Shown here: positions 8,092-16,629 of the stretch, piece after piece
How the letters are laid out: each line of letters starts with the position of its first letter
Position numbering within the stretch: position 1 is the first letter of the stretch
Assembly: GCF_900111095.1 (NCBI RefSeq)
Contig: NZ_FOGB01000014.1
Coordinates: forward strand, 1-64,000
DNA: 64,000 nt
Reading direction: 5' to 3'
Source of the DNA: Amphritea atlantica
GTDB lineage: Bacteria > Pseudomonadota > Gammaproteobacteria > Pseudomonadales > Balneatricaceae
Made by a program: the position numbers and the translations under genes
Notes under the pieces: generated by a model
Told to the model about the DNA's origin: nothing
The model's input: the letters and a program-made list of their open reading frames with translations, nothing else
Database searches by the model: none

Positions 8092-9384
8092 TTATCCATC
8101 CACTGCTTCAGCCGATGCGGTATCCTCTTCTGAAGGGTCCAGCAACACCTCTCTGACGATCAGTTCGCTGGCGTCATCAACCCCGTCACGATCCACAATC
8201 ACCTGTTTCAGCTGCGGATTGGATGGCATCTCGTACATGCTCTTACGCAGTACTGATTCCATAATCGAACGCAGACCACGGGCACCGCTGCCCCGGGCAC
8301 AAGCCAGTTCAGCAATACGGGTCAGCGCCTCATCGGTAAATACCAGATCAACTCCCTGATAGGCGTACAGCTGACGATACTGCTTTTGCAGTGAATTTTT
8401 CGGTTCGGTCAGCACCCGCACCAACGCTTCAGCGTCCAGCTCATGGAGGAAGGTGACCACCGGGAAACGCCCGACAAACTCGGGAATCAGACCAAACTTC
8501 TGTAGGTCTTCTGGCTTCAGCTCGGCCAGCAGTTCATCGTGGGTGTGCTCTTTATCGGCCACAAAGTCAGCCTGGAAACCGATACCAACCCCATCGGGCC
8601 GCAACCGCCCTTTAACGTGCTCCTCCAGGCCGGGGAAAGCGCCGCCAACAATAAACAGGATATTGGTGGTATTGATCATCTCATCACCGCTATCTCCGCG
8701 ACGACCACTTTTCGGCAGTTTGACATCATGACCTTCAACCATTTTCAGCAATGCCTGCTGCACACCTTCGCCGGAGACATCCCGGGTGGAGGCCGCCCCA
8801 CCGCTCTTGTCCGCCAGTTTGTCGACCTCATCAATATAAACAATGCCCCACTGAGCCCGCTGCACATCACCATCGGCGGCATCCACCAGCCGACGCATAA
8901 TGACATCAACATCTTCACCGACATAACCGGCCTGGGTCAGGGTCGTGGCATCGGCCACCACAAAGGGCACGCCGATCACCCTGGCCAGACTTTTCACCAA
9001 CAGGGTTTTACCGGTGCCGGACGGGCCAACCATCAGCACATTGGATTTTTCCAGCTCGACGCCGCCATCAATATCGGTAATGGAATCGTTGCTGTTAAGG
9101 TTGAGCAGCCGCTGGTAGTGGTTATAGATAGCGATGGAGAGGATCTCTTTGGCGCCCTCCTGATCGATCACGTACTGGTCCAGATGCGCTTTTGTCTCTT
9201 TTGGCGTCATCAGTGATTCAGACAGATCATTCTGCTGCGCCTTCTGCCCCCAACTGCTCGACACTTTATACGCCAGCTCAACACAGGCGGAGCAGATAAA
9301 GCCTTCATTGCCAGAGATCAGCGGCACTTCCGCCGATTGCTGCACACCACAAAAAGAACATTTGATTTTCTCTTTATCACTCAT
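8092..9384 (-). CDS. clpX: ClpX-type AAA+ unfoldase, nif-linked
   Basis: A 430-residue ClpX. The N-terminal zinc-binding domain has CSFCGVQ at 9-15 and CSAC at 32-35. Walker A is GPSGTGKT (about 119-126), Walker [10 protein letters not shown], and sensor and arginine-finger regions follow ([25 protein letters not shown]). It overlaps nifM by 4 bases (ATGA), so it is the last gene of the nifV-cysE-TPR-nifWZM operon and is translationally coupled. In Azotobacter a second ClpX sits at the same place and has been linked to turnover of nitrogenase cofactor-assembly proteins. With the clpP at 1185-1805 it may form a dedicated protease. Confidence 0.93.
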   Translation of the reverse strand: MSDKEKIKCSFCGVQQSAEVPLISGNEGFICSACVELAYKVSSSWGQKAQQNDLSESLMTPKETKAHLDQYVIDQEGAKEILSIAIYNHYQRLLNLNSNDSITDIDGGVELEKSNVLMVGPSGTGKTLLVKSLARVIGVPFVVADATTLTQAGYVGEDVDVIMRRLVDAADGDVQRAQWGIVYIDEVDKLADKSGGAASTRDVSGEGVQQALLKMVEGHDVKLPKSGRRGDSGDEMINTTNILFIVGGAFPGLEEHVKGRLRPDGVGIGFQADFVADKEHTHDELLAELKPEDLQKFGLIPEFVGRFPVVTFLHELDAEALVRVLTEPKNSLQKQYRQLYAYQGVDLVFTDEALTRIAELACARGSGARGLRSIMESVLRKSMYEMPSNPQLKQVIVDRDGVDDASELIVREVLLDPSEEDTASAEAVDG

Positions 9385-10259
9385 GAATTCACCGCCTTGG
9401 GCATCTCAGTCTGATGCTTAAGTTGTTCTTTAATCCACTGCCGCTGATAGATAGATTGCTGTCGATCACGCAGTGAGGCTTTTAGCTTGGGAAGGACCTC
9501 TTCAAGGGGGAGTTTGCGCGGCTGTTCAATCCCGGTGCAGTACAGCAGGTGATAGCCAATTGAGGAGAGTACCGGCTCACTGACCTCTCCTGCCTGCATA
9601 GCAAACAGCACGTCGTCCAGCTCTGGATAGAGTTGTCCCCGTTCAACGTTGCCGATCTTGCCGCCATGCAGCGCCGTGGGGCATTCAGAATGTTTCTGCG
9701 CCTGCTCGTTAAAACGGGTTTTCTTTTTCAGAACCCGTTCACGGATCTCATTGATTCTGGCCAGCGCCCGGTCCGCCCGGTTCTCGTCATAATCATCGTT
9801 GACCGTTATCAGAATATGGTGAGCGGTGCGCCGTTCGGTGACGGAAAACTTATCCGGATGAAAGTAATAAAACAGCTCGGCTTCGGCATCAGAGACTTCC
9901 GGAGTGCTGGCCGATACCCGGTCAAGGGTGGCTTCCACCAGAAGATCGCGGCGAATCCCCTCTCTCAGCAACGCCAGGGTCAGATCCGCCTGTTCCAGCG
10001 CCTGCTCAAATGCAGCTGCGTTCTCATAGCGTTCGATAATCTCTTCCAGGGATTTTTTAACCTGTCCCTCGGAGATCACGACGCCCTGGCTTTGATCCGA
10101 ACTGAGAATCACCCGTTCAATCTCCAGCTGATTGGCAATCAGACTGGCGGCTTCACTTCTCTGTCGGGCATCCAACTGATCCGGGGCACATTCAAACTGA
10201 CTCCATGACAGCTTGAACAGCGCATAGATCGCTTCCGGGCTATCACCGTGGTTAACCAT
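9381..10259 (-). CDS. nifM: NifM, peptidyl-prolyl isomerase for NifH maturation
   Basis: A 292-residue protein needed to fold active dinitrogenase reductase (NifH). The N-terminal half is helical. A parvulin-type PpiC domain runs from about residue 135 ([23 protein letters not shown], then [38 protein letters not shown]). It agrees with Azotobacter NifM throughout. The start at 10259 is set by a perfect GGAGGTGATT immediately upstream and by family length; the frame stays open to 10424 but that is nifZ sequence. The start overlaps the nifZ end by 8 bases and the stop overlaps the clpX start by 4. Confidence 0.93.
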   Translation of the reverse strand: MVNHGDSPEAIYALFKLSWSQFECAPDQLDARQRSEAASLIANQLEIERVILSSDQSQGVVISEGQVKKSLEEIIERYENAAAFEQALEQADLTLALLREGIRRDLLVEATLDRVSASTPEVSDAEAELFYYFHPDKFSVTERRTAHHILITVNDDYDENRADRALARINEIRERVLKKKTRFNEQAQKHSECPTALHGGKIGNVERGQLYPELDDVLFAMQAGEVSEPVLSSIGYHLLYCTGIEQPRKLPLEEVLPKLKASLRDRQQSIYQRQWIKEQLKHQTEMPKAVNS

Positions 10260-10731
10260 AATCACCTCCACGTGCCATTTGCGGGTCTGCGGTTGCTGCA
10301 GCAGGTTCCAGTGCCCGCTCCGGGATACAGATGCTCTGGCCATTGATATACAGGTTGTACTGAATATCGCTCTGGTCATCCCGCAGAACACCCTCGATCT
10401 CTCCCTGATCGCCTTTGCTGGCAATCAGTTGCCCCGCCATTCGCAGATCACACAGAATCCGTACTTTATCCCTGAACTCGAAACGGTTCTGAATCCATTC
10501 AGCATCCGCCGGGATCAGCTCCTCCTCCCGGCAGCCAACGGTGCGACCGGCCTCTAAAAAATGAACCCGGTAGATCAGTTGGTCCTGCAGATATGTTCCG
10601 ACATCGTAAACGCAGCCCACCTCGCCCCGTCGCATCAGCAGTTCGCCCACCTCTGTTCCGGGATAGGTGCCATCATTACGCACATTCCTGATCAGTCTGA
10701 CTTCGCTTCCGTATTCATATTTTGGCCGCAT
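10252..10731 (-). CDS. nifZ: NifZ, nitrogenase MoFe protein assembly
   Basis: A 159-residue protein with two NifZ-type beta repeats. The first runs from about 5 to 70 (EYGSEVRLIRNVRNDGTYPGTEVGELLMRRGEVGCVYDVG). The second runs from about 84 to 145 (FEFRDKVRILCDLRMAGQLIASKGDQGEIEGVL). NifZ helps form the second P-cluster of the MoFe protein. It sits between nifW and nifM in the usual order, with the nifM ribosome-binding site embedded in its last codons. Confidence 0.93.
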   Translation of the reverse strand: MRPKYEYGSEVRLIRNVRNDGTYPGTEVGELLMRRGEVGCVYDVGTYLQDQLIYRVHFLEAGRTVGCREEELIPADAEWIQNRFEFRDKVRILCDLRMAGQLIASKGDQGEIEGVLRDDQSDIQYNLYINGQSICIPERALEPAAATADPQMARGGDYG

Positions 10732-10737
10732 AGGACA

Positions 10738-11064
10738 TCACTCCAGAATCTGGTCCAGGGGGACAAAAGTGGTTTGCGGACCTTTCATATGAAATACCCG
10801 AAATACCTTTTCTGTCAGCGCATCAGAGTGCACAAAATCTTCATACGCTTTTGTCAGCAGCTCTTTATAAGCCGTTTTGTAGCCCTCGATATCGGCCACC
10901 TGATCGGCATCGGGCAGATCTTTCAGGTAATCATGGAAACGCTGCATAATGTGCAGCCGGTTTACCTGTACCACGCTCCTGTCGAACTCAATAGCGAAAT
11001 ATTCCAGAAAATCCTCAGCAGAGCTAAGTTCTTCCAGATCATCCATAAATGTCATATCACTCAT
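10738..11064 (-). CDS. nifW: NifW, nitrogenase stabilising/protective protein
   Basis: A 108-residue helical protein of NifW length. The family pattern is ELSSAEDFLEYFAIEFDRSVVQVNRLHIMQRFHDYL, then YKTAYKELLTKAYEDFVHSDALTEKVFRVF. NifW is linked to MoFe protein assembly and oxygen protection and acts together with NifZ. It ends 6 bases before nifZ, consistent with one transcript. Confidence 0.92.
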   Translation of the reverse strand: MSDMTFMDDLEELSSAEDFLEYFAIEFDRSVVQVNRLHIMQRFHDYLKDLPDADQVADIEGYKTAYKELLTKAYEDFVHSDALTEKVFRVFHMKGPQTTFVPLDQILE

Positions 11065-11073
11065 CGTCTCACC

Positions 11074-11598
11074 TCATGCACTCATTCGTTGATCTAGCGA
11101 ATAGATCCCTTTCTGGTTGTAGGCTACTTCCAGCAGTGAGCGGGCACCGAGACGATCCGGACTATCCAGCGCCACTACTTTCTCCAGCCGTTCGATCCCC
11201 TCTTCAAGCTCTCCCAGGCGCAGACACAGATAACCGCTGCCTTTCAGCGCCAGCAGGTAGAAACGCACCATACCGAACGACTCAACCATGCCGTAGGAGA
11301 GATGTTCCAGGGTCATACGCCGCCAGCCCAGATCAAAACCAAACATCTTGCCGGACACCTCAAGAGCGGTCCCGGCAACCTCCAGCGCCTCGGTATAGCG
11401 ATGCTGGTAGTAATAAAACCGGTACAGAGCCACCAGCACCATCAGATTTTGCGGCGCCATAAAGCGGGCTTTTATCAGGTAGGGTTCCGCCTGACCACGG
11501 CTGTAGGCGTCTGCTGCCTGATTGAGCAAAGCCATCACTTCGGGTGCCAGGGGTGCTTCAAAATAGAGATCAGCCTCTTCAAAACTGTGCAGGTCCAT
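11074..11598 (-). CDS. TPR-like protein in the nif operon
   Basis: A 174-residue, all-helical protein with tetratricopeptide-like repeats: YLIKARFMAPQNLMVLVALYRFYYYQHRYTEALEVAGTAL around 40-80 and KGSGYLCLRLGELEEGIERLEKVVALD around 119-145. It has no signal peptide. It lies 2 bases from cysE and 10 from nifW, so it is certainly part of the nifV operon. An unnamed ORF occupies a comparable place in Azotobacter-type clusters. A scaffold role in nitrogenase assembly is a reasonable inference. Confidence 0.85.
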   Translation of the reverse strand: MDLHSFEEADLYFEAPLAPEVMALLNQAADAYSRGQAEPYLIKARFMAPQNLMVLVALYRFYYYQHRYTEALEVAGTALEVSGKMFGFDLGWRRMTLEHLSYGMVESFGMVRFYLLALKGSGYLCLRLGELEEGIERLEKVVALDSPDRLGARSLLEVAYNQKGIYSLDQRMSA

Positions 11599-11600
11599 AA

Positions 11601-12404
11601 TTATTCTCCGTGCGCATGCGCATATCTTTTTCCGTCAGGACACTCGTTATCGCAGATATCACTGCTCGGCTCACACTGACTGTAAAATTTAAACTGGTAG
11701 CCAGACTCAAGCGCGCCCTGCTTTTCTAACTGGGCTTCAAGCTTGTCGATCCGCTCCAGCATGCAGGCCATCGCCCGGCCCACCGGGTCGGGGATCATAT
11801 GATGATTGAGGTTAATTCCAGACACACCGGCGCTGAGCTTCTGATCGGCAACCACCCGCCCCGGAATGCCAACCACAGTGCCATCTGCCGGTACATTAGC
11901 GACAACCACAGAGTTGGCGCCCACCCGGGCATCTGCACCAATGGTGATCGGTCCAAGAATTTTCGCGCCAGCACCGACCAACACCCGGTCACCCAGCGTC
12001 GGATGACGTTTACCTTTATTCCAGCTGGTGCCACCCAGAGTGACACCGTGATAAAGGGTTACATCATCGCCCAGCTCAGCGGTTTCACCGATAACAACAC
12101 CGGCACCGTGATCGATAAACAGCCGGGCACCGATACGGGCGCCAGGATGAATATCGACGTTGGTCAGCAAACGCACCAGGTAGGCCAGCATGCGAGCAGT
12201 GAAAAACCACTTAGCTTTCCAGAGCTTATGTGACAACCGGTACAACAGGACTGCATGAACCCCGGGATAGGTGAGCAAAATCTCAAAGTAGTTTCGCGCA
12301 GCAGGATCTCGGTCAAAGACACAGTTCACATCCTCTTTCCAGGTTGCCCAAAGCCCCACTGGACCGTTGGTGATCATCGGAATAGCCTCCGTTTTCATAT
12401 TCAT
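11601..12404 (-). CDS. cysE: Serine O-acetyltransferase, nif-linked CysE
   Basis: A 267-residue serine acetyltransferase (serine + acetyl-CoA to O-acetylserine), supplying cysteine for Fe-S cluster building. The left-handed beta-helix hexapeptide repeats run from about 85 to 200 ([75 protein letters not shown]). The active-site His is in FIDHGAG. AAGGGAGA precedes the start. Azotobacter carries a nif-specific cysE1 at the same place next to nifV. The C-terminus extends beyond the core with a Cys/His-containing tail (ICDNECPDG), absent from some housekeeping CysE. Confidence 0.92.
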   Translation of the reverse strand: MNMKTEAIPMITNGPVGLWATWKEDVNCVFDRDPAARNYFEILLTYPGVHAVLLYRLSHKLWKAKWFFTARMLAYLVRLLTNVDIHPGARIGARLFIDHGAGVVIGETAELGDDVTLYHGVTLGGTSWNKGKRHPTLGDRVLVGAGAKILGPITIGADARVGANSVVVANVPADGTVVGIPGRVVADQKLSAGVSGINLNHHMIPDPVGRAMACMLERIDKLEAQLEKQGALESGYQFKFYSQCEPSSDICDNECPDGKRYAHAHGE

Positions 12405-12461
12405 CAGCGTCTCCCTTCAGTCAGTAATGAAGCACAGCGCATGCCAGACTGGAGAGCGTGT

Positions 12462-13628
12462 TTAAAGTGCAACAACTGAGGGTTCATAGATCTCACCCGC
12501 GACCGGTAACAGCTCTTCGCTGAGCCGGATCAGTTCCATCGAAGAGAGGGTTTGTTTATTCAGTGTGACCCGCTGGCGAATCTCTGACAGTAAGATTTCT
12601 GCCTGTTCACGGCTCAGTATGATGCCCAGTTCCTGATAGACATGTTTCACAATGCTGACACCGGAATGTTTGCCCAGCACCAGTTGATGTGAACGTCCCA
12701 GTTTCAGCGGATCGAGCCCCTGATAGTTGCGCTGATCTTTTAGCAAGCCATCGGTATGGATACCGGACTCATGGGTAAATACATGGCTGCCAACCACACT
12801 TTTCTGACAGTGCACCTGACGTCCGGATGCCTGCTCTACCATGGCGGAAAGGGACGGCAGACTGGTGAAATCGATACCGCAATCGATGCCGTACAGCTGT
12901 GATAAACCGATCACCACCTCTTCGAGGGCGGCATTTCCAGCCCGTTCTCCCAGGCCGTTGACGGTGGTATTCACATGGGTTGCACCGGCGCTGATTGCCG
13001 CCATGGAGTTGGCTGTTGCCAGCCCCAGATCATCATGGGCATGCATCTCGATCTCAAGATCGGTAGATGCTCTCAGATCGCTGATCACACTGAACAGGGA
13101 GAAAGGTTCCATCAACCCCAGGGTGTCAGCATAACGAACCCGTTTAGCACCTGCCCTGGCGGCCACTTCGTACATCGTTTTAAGGAAATCGGTCTCCGCT
13201 CTGGATGAATCTTCACAGCCGACACTGACACTGAAACCAAGATCTACCGCTGTTTTCACATAGTAATCGATCTGCTTTAACACCCACTGCGGAGTTTTAC
13301 CCAGCTTATAGCGGATCTGCTGGGCAGACGCAGCGATCGACAGGTTAAGAATATCGACACAGGTCTCCTTAGCCGCGGCAATATCGCTGTCACACATCCG
13401 ACACCAGACCATCAGCTGAGGGCGCTCAGCCAGGGCTGCAATCGACCGGATCACCTCGCATTCAGCGCTACCCATGGCCGGAATACCGATCTCCAGTTCA
13501 GGCACACCCGCACCATGAAGCGCCTGGGCAATCGCGATTTTCTCATCCGCATTGAAAGCCACACCAGCCGTCTGTTCACCGTCACGTAGCGTTGTATCAT
13601 TGATGGTCACTATTCTGGTTGCAGACAT
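12462..13628 (-). CDS. nifV: Homocitrate synthase NifV
   Basis: A 388-residue enzyme condensing acetyl-CoA with 2-oxoglutarate to homocitrate, the organic ligand of the FeMo cofactor. The TIM-barrel signature is [18 protein letters not shown], with metal-binding histidines in [14 protein letters not shown] and the loop [19 protein letters not shown]. Start 13628 ([11 protein letters not shown]) has GTGAGG at 6 bases; a GTG at 13640 is in frame but is part of that site. It is the first gene of the operon and has a NifA/sigma-54 promoter at 13709-13724. nifU and nifS, often just upstream in Azotobacter, are not here. Confidence 0.95.
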   Translation of the reverse strand: MSATRIVTINDTTLRDGEQTAGVAFNADEKIAIAQALHGAGVPELEIGIPAMGSAECEVIRSIAALAERPQLMVWCRMCDSDIAAAKETCVDILNLSIAASAQQIRYKLGKTPQWVLKQIDYYVKTAVDLGFSVSVGCEDSSRAETDFLKTMYEVAARAGAKRVRYADTLGLMEPFSLFSVISDLRASTDLEIEMHAHDDLGLATANSMAAISAGATHVNTTVNGLGERAGNAALEEVVIGLSQLYGIDCGIDFTSLPSLSAMVEQASGRQVHCQKSVVGSHVFTHESGIHTDGLLKDQRNYQGLDPLKLGRSHQLVLGKHSGVSIVKHVYQELGIILSREQAEILLSEIRQRVTLNKQTLSSMELIRLSEELLPVAGEIYEPSVVAL

Positions 13629-13708
13629 CGGAAACCTCACCGCATCTATGTATCTGACTGAACTTATTCACGCGCCTGCGTCAATAAACGTTTCTTACTG
13701 AGTGTTAC

Positions 13709-13724
13709 TGCAAACTACATTCCA
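13709..13724 (-). promoter_or_regulatory. Sigma-54 promoter of the nifV operon
   Basis: On the minus strand the sequence TGGAATGTAGTTTGCA has GG and GC 10 bases apart, matching the -24/-12 consensus. Transcription would start near 13698, about 70 bases before the nifV ATG, and read through to clpX. Confidence 0.8.
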
Positions 13725-13795
13725 AGTTATAAATACTTAATAAACAGACAGTTACAAATATCGCCCAGCGGGTTATCACGACAAAGCAGCCGATT

Positions 13796-13811
13796 TGTCA
13801 CAAATACTACA
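13796..13811. promoter_or_regulatory. NifA upstream activator site for nifV
   Basis: TGT (13796-13798), ten bases, then ACA (13809-13811). Its centre is 93 bp upstream of the -12 element at 13710-13711, almost the same spacing as at nifF (92 bp). Confidence 0.75.
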
Positions 13812-13950
13812 TAGCTTAATACGGGCAATCAGACAGGTTGTAAGACGCGCCCAGGGAATCGTATACGCAGGTTAATGAAGAGACTGCTACCCAGCAGAAG
13901 AGATGGTGGGGGATAAAGATCGGGTCAGCGCGTCGATACGAAATCAGAAA

Positions 13951-13993
13951 CGCCCGGCATAGACTGATGGCAGTAAAACAGTCCCACCGGGCG
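13951..13993 (-). terminator. Long hairpin, probable terminator of the Fe-S gene
   Basis: CGCCCGG (13951-13957) pairs with CCGGGCG (13987-13993) and inside it GACTG (13962-13966) pairs with CAGTC (13979-13983). On the minus strand TTTCTGATTTC follows. It lies between the Fe-S gene and the nifV promoter. The rest of 13812-14030 shows no gene. Confidence 0.55.
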
Positions 13994-14030
13994 CCCTGAA
14001 AAAGCGGTAAGCTTAGCTGACCAAAAACGC

Positions 14031-15353
14031 TTATAAGGCCAGTTTCAGCAGTTCGGCCAGATGCAGCGTCTGACGATCAGCATAATGCTGAATCTGGGAG
14101 CGGCAGGAGAATCCATTCGCCACCACCAGTGCTTCAGGTTCCGCTGCCAAAGCGGGCTGCAGAGCAAGGTTGAACATCTTTTCGGAATCCTGCTGATGCT
14201 CTTTTTCGTAGGCAAAACTACCGCCACCGCCACAACAACTGGCATCGATAAACTCAAACTCCAGTTCAGGTATCAGTTTCAATACTTTACGTACCGATTT
14301 CATCGCCCCCACCGCTTTCTGATGGCAGTGTCCATGCACAACCACCTTTTGTCCGATCGGCGTCGACAGTGCAAGCATGAAACGTCCGGCACTGATCTCC
14401 CGGGCGACAAACTCTTCAAACAGATAAACCTGTTTAGCCAGGCCTGGGGCTTTATCAGTCAGTCCCAGCTGCTGATATTCGTCCCGCAGCATCAGTGCTG
14501 ATGAGGGTTCCAGTCCTATAATCGGCACCTGTTTATCTATGTAAGGGGTAAGATCATCCAGTAAACGGCAGGCTTTCTCCCTGGCTTTATCCAGATCTCC
14601 GGATGAAAACCAGCTACGCCCTTCCATCGCCCCGCCTTTTGCGCCGATAAAACGCACATCATAACCCGCGCGGGCCAGCACCTCCTGCGCCGCCATAAAG
14701 ATCTGCGGTGAGAATCCCCGCGACAGACTGTCCGCCAGCATCACCACGGTATTGCTTTTTATCGCTTCCCTACTATTACTAACGGCTGGCGTCTCTGTCA
14801 GCTGATGAGCACTCGGCAGCGGCAGTGCCACTCTGGCGCTGATACCGATATAGCGCTCCATCCACCGACGGATAAGCGGGCTGCGGTTTCGCAGGGTAAA
14901 ACAGACACGCAGCAGATGGGGAAACCTGAGCAGCAAAGGCAGGTTGGCAAACAAGCGGTCGCGCAACGCATAGCGCCCCCGGTTATCGGGTTGCGACAGA
15001 TATTCTGAACGAATCGTGGCCAGATCCAGGCCACTTTCACACTCTCGCTTGCACCCCTTACAACCCACACAGGCGCGCATCGCATCATCCAGTTGCTGCT
15101 TCTCGTCTGCGGTGATCTCGCCATTGAGCAGGCGTTTCAGCAACCGGCTGCGACCACCCGGAGAGTAGGCAGCATCCTGCCGCACCCGAAAACTGGGACA
15201 CATAACACTCTTTGTCACAGGCCTCAGGCATACCAGACTGTTGATACACACGGATACCGCTTTGGCAAAGTTGCCACCGGTTTTGGGGATATCCGCATAG
15301 GCATCTCCCAGCCCCGCACTTTCATAATCAGACCAGTCTAAATTGGGTTTCAT
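14031..15353 (-). CDS. Stand-alone Fe-S protein with CCG domains, NifA-regulated
   Basis: A 440-residue protein resembling the C-terminal Fe-S half of YdiJ/D-lactate-dehydrogenase-type FAD oxidases, but without the FAD half. The first cluster pattern is C-x5-C-x8-CPS at about 36-53, and the second CVGCKGCKREC at about 94-104. In the second the usual proline after the last Cys is Glu. Two CCG-type segments follow: GHCHQKAVGA and DASCCGGGGSFAYEKEH. It probably passes electrons between a partner flavoprotein and the membrane or a ferredoxin. A sigma-54 promoter (15413-15428) and NifA site (15514-15529) precede it, so a role in electron supply to nitrogenase is inferred. The partner is not in the window. 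Confidence 0.85.
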   Translation of the reverse strand: MKPNLDWSDYESAGLGDAYADIPKTGGNFAKAVSVCINSLVCLRPVTKSVMCPSFRVRQDAAYSPGGRSRLLKRLLNGEITADEKQQLDDAMRACVGCKGCKRECESGLDLATIRSEYLSQPDNRGRYALRDRLFANLPLLLRFPHLLRVCFTLRNRSPLIRRWMERYIGISARVALPLPSAHQLTETPAVSNSREAIKSNTVVMLADSLSRGFSPQIFMAAQEVLARAGYDVRFIGAKGGAMEGRSWFSSGDLDKAREKACRLLDDLTPYIDKQVPIIGLEPSSALMLRDEYQQLGLTDKAPGLAKQVYLFEEFVAREISAGRFMLALSTPIGQKVVVHGHCHQKAVGAMKSVRKVLKLIPELEFEFIDASCCGGGGSFAYEKEHQQDSEKMFNLALQPALAAEPEALVVANGFSCRSQIQHYADRQTLHLAELLKLAL

Positions 15354-15412
15354 ACTTCGGCTTCTGTCAGGGGTTGATCACTGTTCTTGTTGCAAAACAC
15401 AGATCAGTAACC

Positions 15413-15428
15413 TGCAAAACATACGCCA
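15413..15428 (-). promoter_or_regulatory. Sigma-54 promoter of the Fe-S gene
   Basis: On the minus strand TGGCGTATGTTTTGCA has TGGC and TTTGCA in the correct 10-base GG-GC spacing. Predicted transcription start is near 15402, about 50 bases before the ATG. Confidence 0.8.
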
Positions 15429-15513
15429 GCAACCCAGAGCGCATTAACTGATTGATCTGCATAGCATTGTCAGATGAGCTACACAGTTAACACCCGCTAG
15501 CATTCCCCCAGTT

Positions 15514-15529
15514 TGTCGTCTTTATGACA
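15514..15529. promoter_or_regulatory. NifA upstream activator site for the Fe-S gene
   Basis: TGT (15514-15516), ten bases, ACA (15527-15529). It is centred about 107 bp from the -12 element at 15414-15415, similar to the nifF and nifV promoters. Confidence 0.7.
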
Positions 15530-15560
15530 ATAATATCTGTTGTCTGGCTTCACTCATCCG

Positions 15561-15608
15561 TTGCTAAGGTTGTTGCTAGGATCGTTGTTAGGATTGTTGC
15601 TAAGAGAC
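15561..15608. repeat. Four 12-bp tandem repeats across the draG stop
   Basis: TTGCTAAGGTTG, TTGCTAGGATCG, TTGTTAGGATTG and TTGCTAAGAGAC follow each other directly. The fourth copy contains the draG stop codon at 15600-15602. Confidence 0.7.
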
Positions 15609-16541
15609 CATCGCTTCACCGGCCTTTGAGCCGAGCTTTGCTTCGGTGGTCTGCCGATAGAGCTGATCCGCCAGGGACAAGAGCAACGGTTTCTGATGCA
15701 GCCGTTCAAGCCAGGAGGCTCTGATACCGTTGATACCGTAATAAGCCCCGGCGATCTGGCCACACACCGCCGCAGTGGTATCCGCATCATCGCCCAGATT
15801 AGCCGCCATCAGCACGGCATCATCAAAATTATCACTATGGAAGAAACACCACAGCGCCGCTTCCAGACAATCAATCACATAACCACTGCCACTGATTTCA
15901 GTCACCGGTTTTTGCAGAAACTCTTCGGTGGCGATCAGCCGCACTTTTTTGCTCTGTGGCAGATACCCCGCTGATGACATCAGAATGTTTTTATTCGCAC
16001 CACGAAGGCAGCGGGCAATAATCGCAGCAAAATAACAACAGGCATCCAGGCACTCCGGGGCTCCATGGGTGGTGCGCGACGAATCACTGACATAACCGAT
16101 CAGATCAGGGTGTTCGCTATAATAGAGCACCATCGGGGCCAGTCTCATCAGCGAACCGTTACCCGCAGACATGGGGTGAGTATCACCACTGAATGGCTCA
16201 CCGGAGGACTCAAACAGATGCAATGCATTTGCCACCGTTGCACCGATATCGAAGCAACGCCCGGTGCTGCTGTGTCGCCCCTCCTTCCACCAGCGATAGT
16301 AACGCTGCATCTGATCTCTGGCGTCAAAACCGTTGCACTCAATCAGTGATTCCGCCAGACAGATCGCCATCGAAGTATCATCGGTCCACTGCCCTGGTTG
16401 CAGATAAAACGGGCCTCCACCCAACATATCGTCAATCGGTGTAAAACTGCCAGGCGGTTTAAACTCCAGCGTTGTGCCGATAGCATCGCCCACCGCCAGC
16501 CCGAGCAAGCAGCCCTGATAACGCTCTTTGAGTGAAACCAT
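15600..16541 (-). CDS. draG: ADP-ribosylglycohydrolase, DraG function inferred
   Basis: A 313-residue enzyme of the ADP-ribosylglycohydrolase family, which removes ADP-ribose from an arginine of NifH and so reactivates nitrogenase when ammonium or darkness stress ends. The dinuclear-metal ligands are visible in GDAIGTTLEF (N-terminal), QWTDDTSMA at about 51-59 and NLGDDADTTAAVCGQIAGA near 250. The sequence is a general family member, not a close copy of Rhodospirillum DraG, so the assignment rests mainly on its divergent pairing with draT, 88 bases away. A housekeeping ADP-ribosylhydrolase role is the alternative. Confidence 0.82.
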   Translation of the reverse strand: MVSLKERYQGCLLGLAVGDAIGTTLEFKPPGSFTPIDDMLGGGPFYLQPGQWTDDTSMAICLAESLIECNGFDARDQMQRYYRWWKEGRHSSTGRCFDIGATVANALHLFESSGEPFSGDTHPMSAGNGSLMRLAPMVLYYSEHPDLIGYVSDSSRTTHGAPECLDACCYFAAIIARCLRGANKNILMSSAGYLPQSKKVRLIATEEFLQKPVTEISGSGYVIDCLEAALWCFFHSDNFDDAVLMAANLGDDADTTAAVCGQIAGAYYGINGIRASWLERLHQKPLLLSLADQLYRQTTEAKLGSKAGEAMVS

Positions 16542-16588
16542 TTTCTCTCCTTATTGATTCAGATCAGCCAGCCAGTTACGATCACCCA

Positions 16589-16594
16589 TATAAT
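16589..16594 (+). promoter_or_regulatory. Possible -10 element for draT
   Basis: TATAAT occurs in the 88-bp draG-draT intergenic region, 36 bases before the draT ATG. No convincing -35 and no sigma-54 or NifA site were found here. Confidence 0.3.
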
Positions 16595-16629
16595 AGGTGC
16601 GAAACATGTCGACGAAGATTTAGCAGCAC

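Noticed and set aside
8539-9216. 225-aa plus-strand ORF opposite clpX
   Set aside because: It lies entirely antisense to a well-conserved ClpX and has no recognisable domain; long antisense frames are common in this base composition.
12462-13628. nifV as a leucine-pathway 2-isopropylmalate synthase
   Set aside because: It is shorter (388 aa), lacks the C-terminal regulatory domain, heads a nif operon with a NifA promoter, and a true leuA is present at 62294-63952.
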